Below, piece after piece: positions 10,337 to 18,690 of a DNA stretch of 64,000 bases. The stretch's first letter is position 1. Every line of letters starts with the position of its first letter. The DNA comes from CAZGSN01 sp964371655 (GTDB taxonomy: Bacteria; Desulfobacterota; Binatia; HRBIN30): positions 1 through 64,000 of the forward strand of contig CAYJOD010000006.1 of NCBI GenBank assembly GCA_964371655.1, read 5' to 3'. Both the position numbers and the translations under genes were made by a program. The notes under the pieces are model-generated. The model saw only the letters and a program-made list of their open reading frames with translations, made no database searches and was not told where the DNA came from.

Positions 10337-10819
10337 TCAGAGAATGTGGGCTTCATCCATCCCTCCGCAACCGTTTTTCTCGAACGGACGGCGGCAGCCT
10401 CCGGTGAAGCAAGCGTCACCGCTGTAGCCTTGCGGGTTGGTGAAGCGGACCCAGCGCTCCACGGCCTCCTTCACGCGGGGTGTGTCGTACCCTTGCCGCG
10501 CGATCAGGTAGTGGGACAGGCCCCAGATCGCCTTCGCCATATTGCACGGGCAACAGCAAGTGGCGATCGTAAAGGCCGCACAGCATGGGGCACGTATGGC
10601 GGACAGCGCCTCGCGCTTGATGCGTTCCTGATCGGGCGAAAGGCGAATCGAATGGAAGTATCCAATGAACTCGGTGGCCTGCTGGCGCGCATCGTGGAAC
10701 GTGAGCGCAGGCGGCGTGGCAACATCGGGCGGACCCGGGCTCGCCTCTTTGCCCGCTGCGAGGGCGACGGCCGTAGTCAAACAGACTGCCGTGACGTGGA
10801 TCAGTATGCTTCTCATCAC
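10337..10819 (-). CDS. secreted Cys-rich protein with CCCPC motif
   Basis: 160 residues, signal peptide about 1-22. Conserved-looking core: APCCAAFTIATCCCPCNMAK followed by IWGLSHYLI, and a C-terminal GDACFTGGC...NGCGGM. The many Cys suggest metal or heme-thiolate ligation, or disulfides. Its ATG overlaps the stop of the CPCGC protein (TGATG), so the two are co-translated. Not a family I can name. Confidence 0.6.
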   Translation of the reverse strand: MMRSILIHVTAVCLTTAVALAAGKEASPGPPDVATPPALTFHDARQQATEFIGYFHSIRLSPDQERIKREALSAIRAPCCAAFTIATCCCPCNMAKAIWGLSHYLIARQGYDTPRVKEAVERWVRFTNPQGYSGDACFTGGCRRPFEKNGCGGMDEAHIL

Positions 10820-11313
10820 TACCCTCCGATTTCATCTCGCCGTCCACTTGCGCCAGCATAGCGGCGCATCGCGCCAAAGCGGCGGTCCTGGCGCATTTCC
10901 GATTTCTCGTCTTTTCTCGGTTCTTCCAGCGGCTGACGAGCTCCTTCGCGATATTCGTGCACCCAACCATCCAAGATTGGCCGGCTCAGCGGACAACCCG
11001 GGTCCACGTGCCGGCATCCGGCCAGAGTGAACGTGCACCCACAAGGACAACGCTCCTGGTTGCTCTCGATCAACAGCGCCGCGAGTTGTCCGTGGTCGAG
11101 ACTGCTGACGTCGATGCCGGGAAGGTCGCGGTAGCGCAGCACGTGCGGCCCCGCGGTTGTCGCTTCGATCGCGATCCACGTACCGAGAGCAATCGCCGAC
11201 AGTAGCGCGGCTGTCGCGACATTGAGGTACAGTGCCCGCCACCGCCCCGGTCTCGTCTGACACGGCCGGCAATACCTGCCGCTCTGCTGTTTGCCGTGGC
11301 TTCCCGAAGTCAT
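10819..11313 (-). CDS. membrane-anchored CPCGC-motif protein
   Basis: 164 residues: an N-terminal segment with CRPC, one TM helix (about 32-52), then a periplasmic domain with CPCGCTFTLAGCRHVDPGC. This PCxCGCx(n)CxxxDxxC arrangement looks like a metal- or disulfide-binding knuckle. Start chosen at the ATG at 11313, 34 bp after the LOG-YHS stop. Lies in the patatin/LOG/CPCGC/CCCPC operon upstream of the kinase. Confidence 0.6.
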   Translation of the reverse strand: MTSGSHGKQQSGRYCRPCQTRPGRWRALYLNVATAALLSAIALGTWIAIEATTAGPHVLRYRDLPGIDVSSLDHGQLAALLIESNQERCPCGCTFTLAGCRHVDPGCPLSRPILDGWVHEYREGARQPLEEPRKDEKSEMRQDRRFGAMRRYAGASGRRDEIGG

Positions 11314-11347
11314 CGATACGCCTCGGCCTGCACCTGTGCGGGCGGCC

Positions 11348-12148
11348 TCATGTGTCGCCTGTCTCTGCCTTCCGGCGGACCTCAGAGTCCGCATCAAACC
11401 GGTTTGCGCACGTCGTTGAACAGAACACGTATCGTTCGCCGTCCAAGTCACGAACCGTAGCGATGTCCTCCGGGGCCAGGCGCATCCCGCAAATCGGATC
11501 CTGCGCGGGGTCCCGCGCGCCAGCGGCGCCGTGCGGCCGCTCCTGGCAGAAACAGGAAGGACGGCGATGGTGGTCGGTCCTGTAGACATCGAGCAGGCTT
11601 TCGACGAGGCGCACCGGATCGTCGTCGTAGAGCACGCGGGCACCGGTACGCTTGCTGCATGCGGCGAGGATATCGCGTACCATATCGCTGATGCCGCCGG
11701 TGCCGGTAAGCACTCCGATCAGCTTTCCTTCGTCGTACGAGATGGCTAGCTCGCCGAGTGTGCCGCTGCGCCCGCCGATGATCACCACGATGTCAGAGCT
11801 GCGGATATTGACTACCTCTCGCCCCATCAAGCCGCTTCCCGTGAAGATCAGGAGATCGTGGAACTCCGTGGGCGATCCGTACTTGTATACGTGCTCGTCG
11901 AGGCTGAGCCCGGGTGAAATGCCGACCACGAGACCACCGGCCTCCTTCGCACCGTGGGCGGCCTCTAATGGTAATCCGGGGCAGCTGCCGGTGATCGTGA
12001 TGCAGCCTGCGCGGGCAATTGCCGCACCGAGCGTGTTGGCCCTTGCGCGCTGCGTCGAGGTGAACTCGCCGGTGGCGGCACCCATCACGCCGATCTTGAG
12101 AGACAACCCCGTGCTGCGCACGACCGAATCAGTGTGGCTGCCTTTCAT
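11348..12148 (-). CDS. LOG/TIGR00725-like nucleotide-binding protein fused to YHS domain
   Basis: 266 residues. Residues about 15-195 form a Rossmann LOG-type domain (IGVMGAATGEF, GSCPGLPLEAA, and the GGRSGTLGELA motif that in the LOG family binds nucleotide phosphates). The C-terminus is a YHS domain (DPICGMRLAPED..., YVFCSTTCANRF), a metal-binding module known from copper ATPases and toluene monooxygenases. The PGGxGTxxE signature is altered to GGRSGTLGE, as in TIGR00725 proteins, so lysine-decarboxylase or cytokinin activity should not be assumed. The fusion suggests enzyme or effector activity tuned by Cu/Zn. Confidence 0.85.
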   Translation of the reverse strand: MKGSHTDSVVRSTGLSLKIGVMGAATGEFTSTQRARANTLGAAIARAGCITITGSCPGLPLEAAHGAKEAGGLVVGISPGLSLDEHVYKYGSPTEFHDLLIFTGSGLMGREVVNIRSSDIVVIIGGRSGTLGELAISYDEGKLIGVLTGTGGISDMVRDILAACSKRTGARVLYDDDPVRLVESLLDVYRTDHHRRPSCFCQERPHGAAGARDPAQDPICGMRLAPEDIATVRDLDGERYVFCSTTCANRFDADSEVRRKAETGDT

Positions 12149-12242
12149 GAGAGACCTCCTCCGTACGCACGCATCCCTGCCGGAACCCCTGGTCGCCGGA
12201 ACCAGTGCGGTGGGCAGAGCACCGTCGGAATGACTGCGAAAT

Positions 12243-13520
12243 TCATCGCGGCGTTTGAGATCTTCTCCGCCCCGGCGACCGGTTGGGCGCCCTCCCGCCG
12301 AAGCTCAGCGCGCTCTTGCCGAGGTACGCGTCGGGAGCGCGAACGAAGGAATCGAAGCAGTTGATGGAACAGAAGAAGTAGGTGATCTCGCGGTGTGTGG
12401 CGGTTGCCCGCGCGCGAGCCGGGTTGATCACCATCGCGCACACGGGATCCGCGTGAAGCTGAAAAACACGCCCGGCTGCGGTCGGTCTGGGAAGTGGGGA
12501 CTCCAGGAGGCGAACCAGCTCAGGTAGCGCCGCCTGCGCCGCGCGGCGTCCTGCCTTGACGGCGTCGTCGAGCCGGTCGAAGTCACGCAGCGCGATGTCG
12601 CCGAGGTCCGGTTCGATCAGCAACTCGGGCCCGGTCATCGCCACCGCGAGCGCGGCTTGCCGATCGACGACGATCTCGGCCGCACGTACGAGCACCTCGA
12701 ACGACACCCGCGCCGTCGCGGGGTTCGGAAACGCCGAGCCGAGCCATGCGAAGAACGTCGTGGCGGGCCAGCTCAGCGCGGGGATGCGGCGCCGACGCAA
12801 TCCGCCGACCTTGACCGCAACCACGATGTCCGGCTCGGCCAACCAGGCGACGTCCACTGGCAGAATGTTCACCAGCCCTCCATCCACTAGCCACCGTCCA
12901 CCGTGACGGACCGCCGGAAGGACCCCCGGAACGGTGCAGGTCGCGCGCACCGCCGGCAGCACGGGCCCGGTGTGGAGGATCACCTGACTGCCCTCTTCCA
13001 AGTCCACCGCCGTCACGATCAGCGGCGTCGGTAGCTCTTCGAAATTGCCCGACAGGTGCGCCATCGCCGATGGAAATATGGCCTCGAACGGCAGCAGCCC
13101 ACCCGGAATGAACCAGCGCGGGAATCGGAAGCCGCGGGCGACTTCCCGGATTTCTACGGCGGTCAGCCCGCTGGCGCTGAGCGCTCCGATCAGGCCGCCC
13201 ATGCTGCTCCCGGCAATGCACGCGGGCTTGATCCCCTCCCGTTCCAGCACGTCCAGGACACCAATGTGCGCCAATCCGCGCGCCGCCCCACCACCGAGCG
13301 CCAAGGCGAGACGGACATGCGTTGCGTGAGTTGGGCCGCGCGCCAGTTGGCCGGGGCCGGGTGCAGCCGCAACCCCTCCAGCCAGATCGGGCTGTTGATC
13401 AGGCGGAGTAGAATGCTCGGAGACGACGCGGGGTGCGCCGCCCCCGAGCGCCAGCGCAAGCCAGGGGCGGGCCGCGCTGGTAGGTCGACGGTTGGATTGG
13501 TCTGTCTTGGCGACCGTCAT
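12243..13520 (-). CDS. patatin-like phospholipase fused to C-terminal YHS domain
   Basis: 425 residues. Patatin/RssA hydrolase: oxyanion loop LGGGAARGLAH, nucleophile elbow GSSMGG and the catalytic Asp in DGGLVN. The C-terminus carries a YHS module (DPVCAMVINPARA..., YFFCSINCFDSF). The N-terminus contains a second, imperfect copy of the glycine loop (LALALGGGAPR) about 50 residues before the real one, suggesting an internal duplication or an over-called start. Expected lipid acyl hydrolase in cytoplasm or inner-membrane face; metal control through YHS is inferred. First gene of the patatin/LOG/CPCGC/CCCPC operon. Confidence 0.85.
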   Translation of the reverse strand: MTVAKTDQSNRRPTSAARPWLALALGGGAPRVVSEHSTPPDQQPDLAGGVAAAPGPGQLARGPTHATHVRLALALGGGAARGLAHIGVLDVLEREGIKPACIAGSSMGGLIGALSASGLTAVEIREVARGFRFPRWFIPGGLLPFEAIFPSAMAHLSGNFEELPTPLIVTAVDLEEGSQVILHTGPVLPAVRATCTVPGVLPAVRHGGRWLVDGGLVNILPVDVAWLAEPDIVVAVKVGGLRRRRIPALSWPATTFFAWLGSAFPNPATARVSFEVLVRAAEIVVDRQAALAVAMTGPELLIEPDLGDIALRDFDRLDDAVKAGRRAAQAALPELVRLLESPLPRPTAAGRVFQLHADPVCAMVINPARARATATHREITYFFCSINCFDSFVRAPDAYLGKSALSFGGRAPNRSPGRRRSQTPR

Positions 13521-13651
13521 CGTGTCACGCTGGCCACGCCGGTTCTCATTCCGTCAAGTGTTGATGAACCCGGGCCAAGCTATCGGCTTCGGTGACAATG
13601 TGCGTACTGGTCCATGTCGTAGCTGATGATCCATGGTCTAGACCTTTCGTC

Positions 13652-13702
13652 GAGCGCGGTGCACACGCTTGCGGAGGTTCGTTTCATCGCTGTGGTCGCC
13701 AT
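13652..13702 (-). pseudogene. 5' remnant of a small helical secreted-protein gene
   Basis: From the ATG at 13702 the first 17 codons read MATTAMKRTSASVCTAL, matching MAIATMKRASTSVCVAL of the intact gene at 25380-25754. After that the similarity stops and the frame becomes unrelated. A truncated duplicate. Confidence 0.7.
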
Positions 13703-13786
13703 GCGCTCAAGACGAGCGGCCAGCGTGCCAAGTCCCGCGACATCGGGAGTGTAGGCACTGGCTCCTCTAGGATCTCACCCAGTACG

Positions 13787-13815
13787 GAATAGTCTGCGGT
13801 GCGCGAAGATTATTC
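13787..13815. promoter_or_regulatory. paired activator site GAATA-N19-TATTC (site A)
   Basis: GAATA 13787-13791 and TATTC 13811-13815 with 19 nt between, 66 bp upstream of the sigma-54 promoter at 13882. Same spacing and flanks as site B. Confidence 0.6.
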
Positions 13816-13881
13816 GACAGCGCACGACAAGGACAGTGTCCGAGTCTCGAGTACGGGTATGATGTGGGCAACATCCACCCT

Positions 13882-13897
13882 TGGCACGATCCGCGCA
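13882..13897 (+). promoter_or_regulatory. sigma-54 promoter, multiheme cytochrome operon
   Basis: TGGCACGATCCGCGCA: GG-N10-GC with perfect -24 element. Same 16 bases as at 25936 and (minus strand) 23304. Start site expected about 13908, some 90 nt before the cytochrome ATG. Confidence 0.75.
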
Positions 13898-13999
13898 AGC
13901 GACGGATTCCGTCCATGAGATCCCATCGGGACGGAATTGCGATGTCCACCAATCAACGGTGGAAAGGCGCCGTAACAAGCGGAAGCAAGGAGTGACGTA

Positions 14000-16900
14000 A
14001 TGATGCCAGGAAGGAAAGAAACCTTTTTCGTACCAGCAGCGCTCTTGGCAGCGCTGGCCCTAGGGGCCATGGCGCTCTCGGCCGCACCGGTAGGTGCGGT
14101 GTACCTGCGCGATGGCGCGGTGGGGACCGATCCACTTTCCTACGACAACCCGAAGGACGGCATGTGCGTCGTCGGGATCAGAAACAACGCCGGAACGGCG
14201 GAATTCCTCATCGATAAGAACATCACCAACAACCGCGACTGCGTTGCCTATACCACCAACCTCACCGGTATGACGTCGCAGGCGAATTGCGCGCCGGTGG
14301 CAAGCGGCACGACCTTGGGCGCCGGGACGTCTGGTTGGCGGCACGCTTGGTCGACGTCGGTGTGCCTCGACAGCAGCGGCAACGGTATTTCCAGGGCGGA
14401 CCTGGATAACACGACGCCGATGTGCACGGCCCAGGGTGGCACGATCGGTTCGGCGTGCATCGCCTACGGTTGGCTCTACAGGGGCGCCGCGTCGGGGACG
14501 GTTCCCTCGATCCCGAGTAATCCGGCCCCGGCGCCATTCGCGGCGCCCAATTACACGATCTCGACGGGTGTGACTTACGCTAGCGGCAATGGCTTCTGCT
14601 ACACGACGATGAACTTCACCGCCGCGGCGAATATCCTCAACAGCTGCGCGGCGGCCGGCGTGCCGTACGCGTGCTGCACCGGCGTCGATGCCGGGACCTG
14701 CGGCAACGCCGACTGCACCGCGGCTGGTGCACCATACGCGTGCTGTACCGGCGTTGGGACCGGGCCATGCGGTGACTACACCAAGCCCTTGAGTGCAACG
14801 TGGCCGGATCCTGGCAACGACGCTGCATGCCCGATGTTCGATCCAAACAACGCGACGGGCAGGGCCCGGACGGGTACTACGTGGAGCGACTACTATTGGA
14901 ACTGGGACACCTCGACCGGAGCGGTTCCACCGGCGGGCGGCACGAAATGCCGGAACGCCTATGGCGTAAAGGGCAAGTTCGCGAGTGCGGTCAGCGCGTC
15001 GGTCATGGGCGTCGCCTGGAACAACACAACCAAGTACGACCTGACGGGAATCACCAACCAGGCCGAATGCGTCGCCAAAGGTCTTAGCTGGGAACCGGCG
15101 CTGAAGACGACGGGCCCTGTCGATGCGACCGTGCGCGGAACCCTGTCGGGGACGGCGTGCGGCACCTCGTCAGACTGCTACTACGCCGTGGACATCGCCA
15201 CCACACCCAAGAACGGTGGTGGTTATTTCGTCTCCCGTCAGTGCCTGAAATGTCACTCCGACCAGTCGCGGGGCATGGCTGAGTTTGACAAGCCGGGTTA
15301 CATCGAGACCCTTCACAAGCAGGCCGGCGATGACGCCGATCCGGTGATCGCGGGCGTCGCTAATGCGCAGGGAACCAAGGGTGTGCAATGCTCGGTTTGC
15401 CATGATGTGACGAACTCCGAGACAATTGCTCTGATCAACAAGGACGACGCCGGCAACTTCATCGAAACCGGTGCGCATGAGCGCTACACTGCCGGCTCCG
15501 GGGTCACGCAGGTCTGCTATCACTGCCACAGCGACGCGACCCTCGGCGTAAGCACCAACACTACGCCAGCCACGGTCATCCCGGTTTCCGGCGGCGACTT
15601 CGCACGCAACGGGCAGCACCTGGCGCCGATAGTCAATCAGTTCCTGAACAGCCCGCACGGGCAGTACAGCGGCAACAATGGCGGCGCAGATCTGCGCAAT
15701 GCAGCCAAGTACGGCAGCACCTTCATCGGCTACAACTGCAAAGGCGGCACGAACAGTCCTCCGATCCCTCAGCAATACTCGGTGCCCTATTCGACGACCG
15801 GCACGATTGCGTGGGATGCGATCAACTGTCCGGCAGCCGGTCACACCTGGACGGCTGGTGCCTGCGTCTACAATGCCGCCTCGTGTGCAGCGGCGGATCC
15901 GGGCTACTCGGTATGGGATGCAGCGACGAGCCTTTGCTACGGCCCGGGCCTGGGCAGCAGCACCACCACCGTGTACCAGAGCGGCGCCACTGGAAAGATC
16001 CCCTTCCTCGATTCGATAACCAACACCGCTTGCACCAACCCGGGTAACGTGTCGGCGACGAGCGGCGCGGCTGCGTACTGGGTGAAAGAGGGAGAGGACT
16101 CCCACACCGCTCAGGGTAACTGCGCAACTTGTCACGATGTCCACTGGCATATCGGTAGCACGATCCCAGGGGCTGAGCCGATTCGCCGGGAGTGCACAAC
16201 CTGCCATAGCCACCCAACCGGTGACGCCTCGGCATCGAGCGCACCTCAGGTTGACCTGGCGACCATCAATCACCTCAAGACCGCAGGAACCCCGCTGGAG
16301 AACTGGCTAACCAAGCCTGAAGAGGCCTGCGAGACCTGCCACATGGCGCCAGAGTCTGGTTCGAGCGCGCCGCTGCACCTGTGGCGCATCAGCACCGATC
16401 CGACCTACACGACGATGGGAGCCACCCAGGCCAATCTGGATGCCGACGGCAAGGCATGGGTAGACCTCGACCACGCCTGCGGTCAGTGCCACGGCGGCAG
16501 CCGCGGCCCGGGCGCGGCGGATCCCGGCGCGCCCTACCTCACCGTGGCGCAGTTAGCGACGGTTGCCAAAGGCATGCATGACAGCGCCGGCGCGAACTGC
16601 CAGGTGACCTTCACCATCGCGAAGAGCGGGCTTACCGCCAATGTGGACGCCTTCGTCGATTGCAGCCCCAACCCGAATACTAGCTTGACCTACGATTGGG
16701 ACTGGGGTGACGGCACGACTCCTCACGGCACCGCCGATCCCACCAGCCACACCTATGCTGCAGCGGGCGCCTACTCGATCAAACTCACCGTGAAGAAGCT
16801 GAATCTCGTGGTCGGCTCGGTGACCAGGAGCGTCACGGTTACCGCTCCTGACAGTGCGCCTACGGTTGGCGGGACGGCTTGCGCTTCCATTCTCACTACC

Positions 16901-17386
16901 GACACCTGGGCCGCAACTCTCAACGACACATCCACGGACGACCGTGGCATCATGTACGTCCTCGTGAATTGGGGCGACGGCAGCACGCCGTCACGTGGCG
17001 CGCAGAACGCCGTGCTAAGCCACACCTATCGCAAGGCGGGCTCGTTCCTCGTTACCCAGACAGCGGTCGACACCGCTCTGCAGGCGAGCGTCAGGACCTG
17101 CACGGTGAGCCCGGCGAGCTTCCGGATCGACGGCACGGTGAAGACCTCCGGCGCCGTGGCGATTGCCTCTGCCACCGTCAACCTGTTCGACACAGCCAAC
17201 GGAGTTCTCGTCAAGACGATGTACTCCACGTCTCTGGGTGCGTTCTCGGCGACATCGCTGAAGCCAGGTGAATACAGGATCACCGTCAGCAAGCGTGGGT
17301 ACACGTTCGATGTTCCTGCGGCCACGGTGTCGGTCGGACCAAGCAAGACCGGCGGTACGGCGGTCAACATTGCCGCCAATCCGTGA
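14000..17386 (+). CDS. secreted 7-heme c-type cytochrome with two PKD domains and a carboxypeptidase-regulatory-like domain
   Basis: 1128 residues, signal peptide ending about 33, RBS AAGGAGTGA. CxxCH heme sites at about residues 415 (CLKCH), 464 (CSVCH), 506 (CYHCH), 708 (CATCH), 732 (CTTCH), 777 (CETCH) and 827 (CGQCH). A Cys-containing repeat (AAGxPYACCTGVxxGxCG, twice) lies near 215-255. After the hemes come two PKD beta-sandwiches (WDWGDGTTPHG, VNWGDGSTPS, each with SHTY), then a C-terminal beta domain like carboxypeptidase regulatory domains (GTVKTSGAVAIASATV, LKPGEYRITVSK). Likely surface or periplasmic electron carrier; PKD modules suggest cell-surface attachment. Followed by the 4-heme cytochrome gene. 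The electron acceptor is unknown. Confidence 0.88.
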   Translation: MMPGRKETFFVPAALLAALALGAMALSAAPVGAVYLRDGAVGTDPLSYDNPKDGMCVVGIRNNAGTAEFLIDKNITNNRDCVAYTTNLTGMTSQANCAPVASGTTLGAGTSGWRHAWSTSVCLDSSGNGISRADLDNTTPMCTAQGGTIGSACIAYGWLYRGAASGTVPSIPSNPAPAPFAAPNYTISTGVTYASGNGFCYTTMNFTAAANILNSCAAAGVPYACCTGVDAGTCGNADCTAAGAPYACCTGVGTGPCGDYTKPLSATWPDPGNDAACPMFDPNNATGRARTGTTWSDYYWNWDTSTGAVPPAGGTKCRNAYGVKGKFASAVSASVMGVAWNNTTKYDLTGITNQAECVAKGLSWEPALKTTGPVDATVRGTLSGTACGTSSDCYYAVDIATTPKNGGGYFVSRQCLKCHSDQSRGMAEFDKPGYIETLHKQAGDDADPVIAGVANAQGTKGVQCSVCHDVTNSETIALINKDDAGNFIETGAHERYTAGSGVTQVCYHCHSDATLGVSTNTTPATVIPVSGGDFARNGQHLAPIVNQFLNSPHGQYSGNNGGADLRNAAKYGSTFIGYNCKGGTNSPPIPQQYSVPYSTTGTIAWDAINCPAAGHTWTAGACVYNAASCAAADPGYSVWDAATSLCYGPGLGSSTTTVYQSGATGKIPFLDSITNTACTNPGNVSATSGAAAYWVKEGEDSHTAQGNCATCHDVHWHIGSTIPGAEPIRRECTTCHSHPTGDASASSAPQVDLATINHLKTAGTPLENWLTKPEEACETCHMAPESGSSAPLHLWRISTDPTYTTMGATQANLDADGKAWVDLDHACGQCHGGSRGPGAADPGAPYLTVAQLATVAKGMHDSAGANCQVTFTIAKSGLTANVDAFVDCSPNPNTSLTYDWDWGDGTTPHGTADPTSHTYAAAGAYSIKLTVKKLNLVVGSVTRSVTVTAPDSAPTVGGTACASILTTDTWAATLNDTSTDDRGIMYVLVNWGDGSTPSRGAQNAVLSHTYRKAGSFLVTQTAVDTALQASVRTCTVSPASFRIDGTVKTSGAVAIASATVNLFDTANGVLVKTMYSTSLGAFSATSLKPGEYRITVSKRGYTFDVPAATVSVGPSKTGGTAVNIAANP

Positions 17387-17444
17387 GCACCGGAGCCGAG
17401 AGATGGGAAGAATGCGGACGATGAAACCATTGGATGGAGGAACG

Positions 17445-18263
17445 ATGAAAAGGTACCTGATCGCATCACTCGCCGGGGTATTTGGCCTGTGCCTTGGGTC
17501 GCCGGTGCTGGCGTACTCGGGCTCGTACAGCCCCGGTACTGGAATCAACGGAACAGTCCACGATCTTGGCACGGCGCACAACGGGCTACCGTACGTGGCG
17601 AGCCCGGCAGATTCTCTCCAGAGAATCTGCATCTTCTGCCACGCACCGCACAACGCCTACAAGCTGAGTCCGGCCAACGGCGGGCCGGCAGCGGGCATAG
17701 GCGGCGGCCCGGTGGCGCCCGATGCCTTTGATTACCTGCCGCTGTGGAACCATGAGCTGACGCCGAACTACGACGCTTTCAAGATGTACGACAACGGCGT
17801 GGGTGCACCGAAGGTTGGCGCCAAGGCGTCGCAGGCCATCCTCAACGGGATGAGCCCGGGCGGCGTGTCGTTGCTGTGCCTGAGCTGTCATGACGGCAGC
17901 ATTGCGGTCAACTCGTACGGCAACTCCGCGCAGCTGAGCATGTCGGGCAGCGGACCCGTGATTTCTCCGGTGTATCAGATCGGCAAAGACAGCTACCTCG
18001 GAAACCACCACCCGATCGGGTTCAGCTACGACGACGTACAGCTCGGGGATCCGGAGATCCGCAACCCGGATACGGCGTTGCTGACGGGATCGACGAGCAT
18101 CCGGGACCATCTGTTCGGCGCCGGGAGCTCGATGATGGAGTGTGCGACCTGCCACTCCGTGCACAACAAGGGCAACACCGGCGAACGGCTGCTGTGGAGG
18201 AGTGATCAGAACAGCGAGCTCTGCCTCACCTGTCACGACAAGGGCATCTACACCGCTCCGTAA
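17445..18263 (+). CDS. secreted 4-heme c-type cytochrome
   Basis: 272 residues. ATG at 17445 follows GGAGG; signal peptide about 1-22 (LIASLAGVFGLCLGSPVLA). Four CxxCH sites: CIFCH (followed by APHN), CLSCH, CATCH (followed by SVHN) and CLTCH, in the style of doubled-CxxCH-motif proteins. It lies 58 nt after the 7-heme gene, so probably the same transcript and a partner carrier passing electrons between it and inner-membrane donors. Confidence 0.85.
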   Translation: MKRYLIASLAGVFGLCLGSPVLAYSGSYSPGTGINGTVHDLGTAHNGLPYVASPADSLQRICIFCHAPHNAYKLSPANGGPAAGIGGGPVAPDAFDYLPLWNHELTPNYDAFKMYDNGVGAPKVGAKASQAILNGMSPGGVSLLCLSCHDGSIAVNSYGNSAQLSMSGSGPVISPVYQIGKDSYLGNHHPIGFSYDDVQLGDPEIRNPDTALLTGSTSIRDHLFGAGSSMMECATCHSVHNKGNTGERLLWRSDQNSELCLTCHDKGIYTAP

Positions 18264-18690
18264 CGCTAGACCGATCTGAAGGCGGCCAAGAGGGGAATGG
18301 TAACTCGCGCCGGTCGATCTCGTCCTGAAGCAGAAGCTCCAGGAGCTCCTTGCTCGCTGAGCTTGGAGGCGCACGCATAGGCAATGCGTTCGGGCATGGT
18401 GTGCAGGAGGCCCGACAGGCACAGCCGTTTAAGCACCGTTCTTAACGTGGCATGGATCTCCTGTGCGTTCTCGTTTGCGGTTGTCGATGTCGGGCTGAAA
18501 GATCCCGGAGCGCGCAGAAAGCGCAGCCCGAGCTGCGCGCTTGGCTCCGAAGGCACCGATGTCGGTGCTACGGGCGCACGTTGTTCGAGGGCCTGCAACA
18601 CGATGGCATCAAGGCGCCAGACGTTGATCCGATCGAAGCTAATGGCGCAGTGACAGGCGTCATCGATCACCCTGGACCATACTTTCGGGC
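18264..18690. other. 427-bp decayed region
   Basis: No intact gene. The minus strand shows codon-like sequence (SPKVWSRVIDD..., NVWRLDAIVLQALEQRAP) that leads into an IstB-like remnant; both are frame-broken. No terminator is evident after the cytochrome. Confidence 0.6.
18300..18455 (-). pseudogene. IstB (IS21 helper ATPase) N-terminal remnant, frameshifted
   Basis: The minus strand reads HATLRTVLKRLCLSGLLHTM, then PERIAYACASK in one frame, and ELLELLLQDEIDRREL in the next, matching the IstB N-terminal pattern (LxxLRLSGL...A...LS..EFLELLLQDE..RR). The frame shifts in between and the ATPase core is missing. A relic of an IS21-family insertion. Confidence 0.5.

Larger units (their letters stand above)
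13652..13936. repeat. diverged duplicate of the 25703-25985 promoter segment
   Basis: About 285 bp align throughout with 25703-25985: remnant gene start, GGATCTC box, paired site, TGGCACGATCCGCGCA promoter and an ATGAGATCCCA stretch. Downstream of it lie different genes (cytochrome here, methyltransferase there). Confidence 0.8.
13521..13999. other. 479-bp region with gene remnant and promoter
   Basis: No intact gene. It contains a 5' remnant of the small helical-protein gene (13652-13702), the paired site A and a sigma-54 promoter, all homologous to 25703-25985. Confidence 0.75.

Noticed and set aside
11348..12148. Lysine decarboxylase or cytokinin-activating enzyme
   Set aside because: The PGGxGTxxE signature is altered to GGRSGTLGE as in TIGR00725 proteins; neither activity can be asserted.
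15170..16273. Minus-strand 367-codon frame opposite the multiheme cytochrome
   Set aside because: Complement of a convincing heme protein with signal peptide; no independent coding signal.
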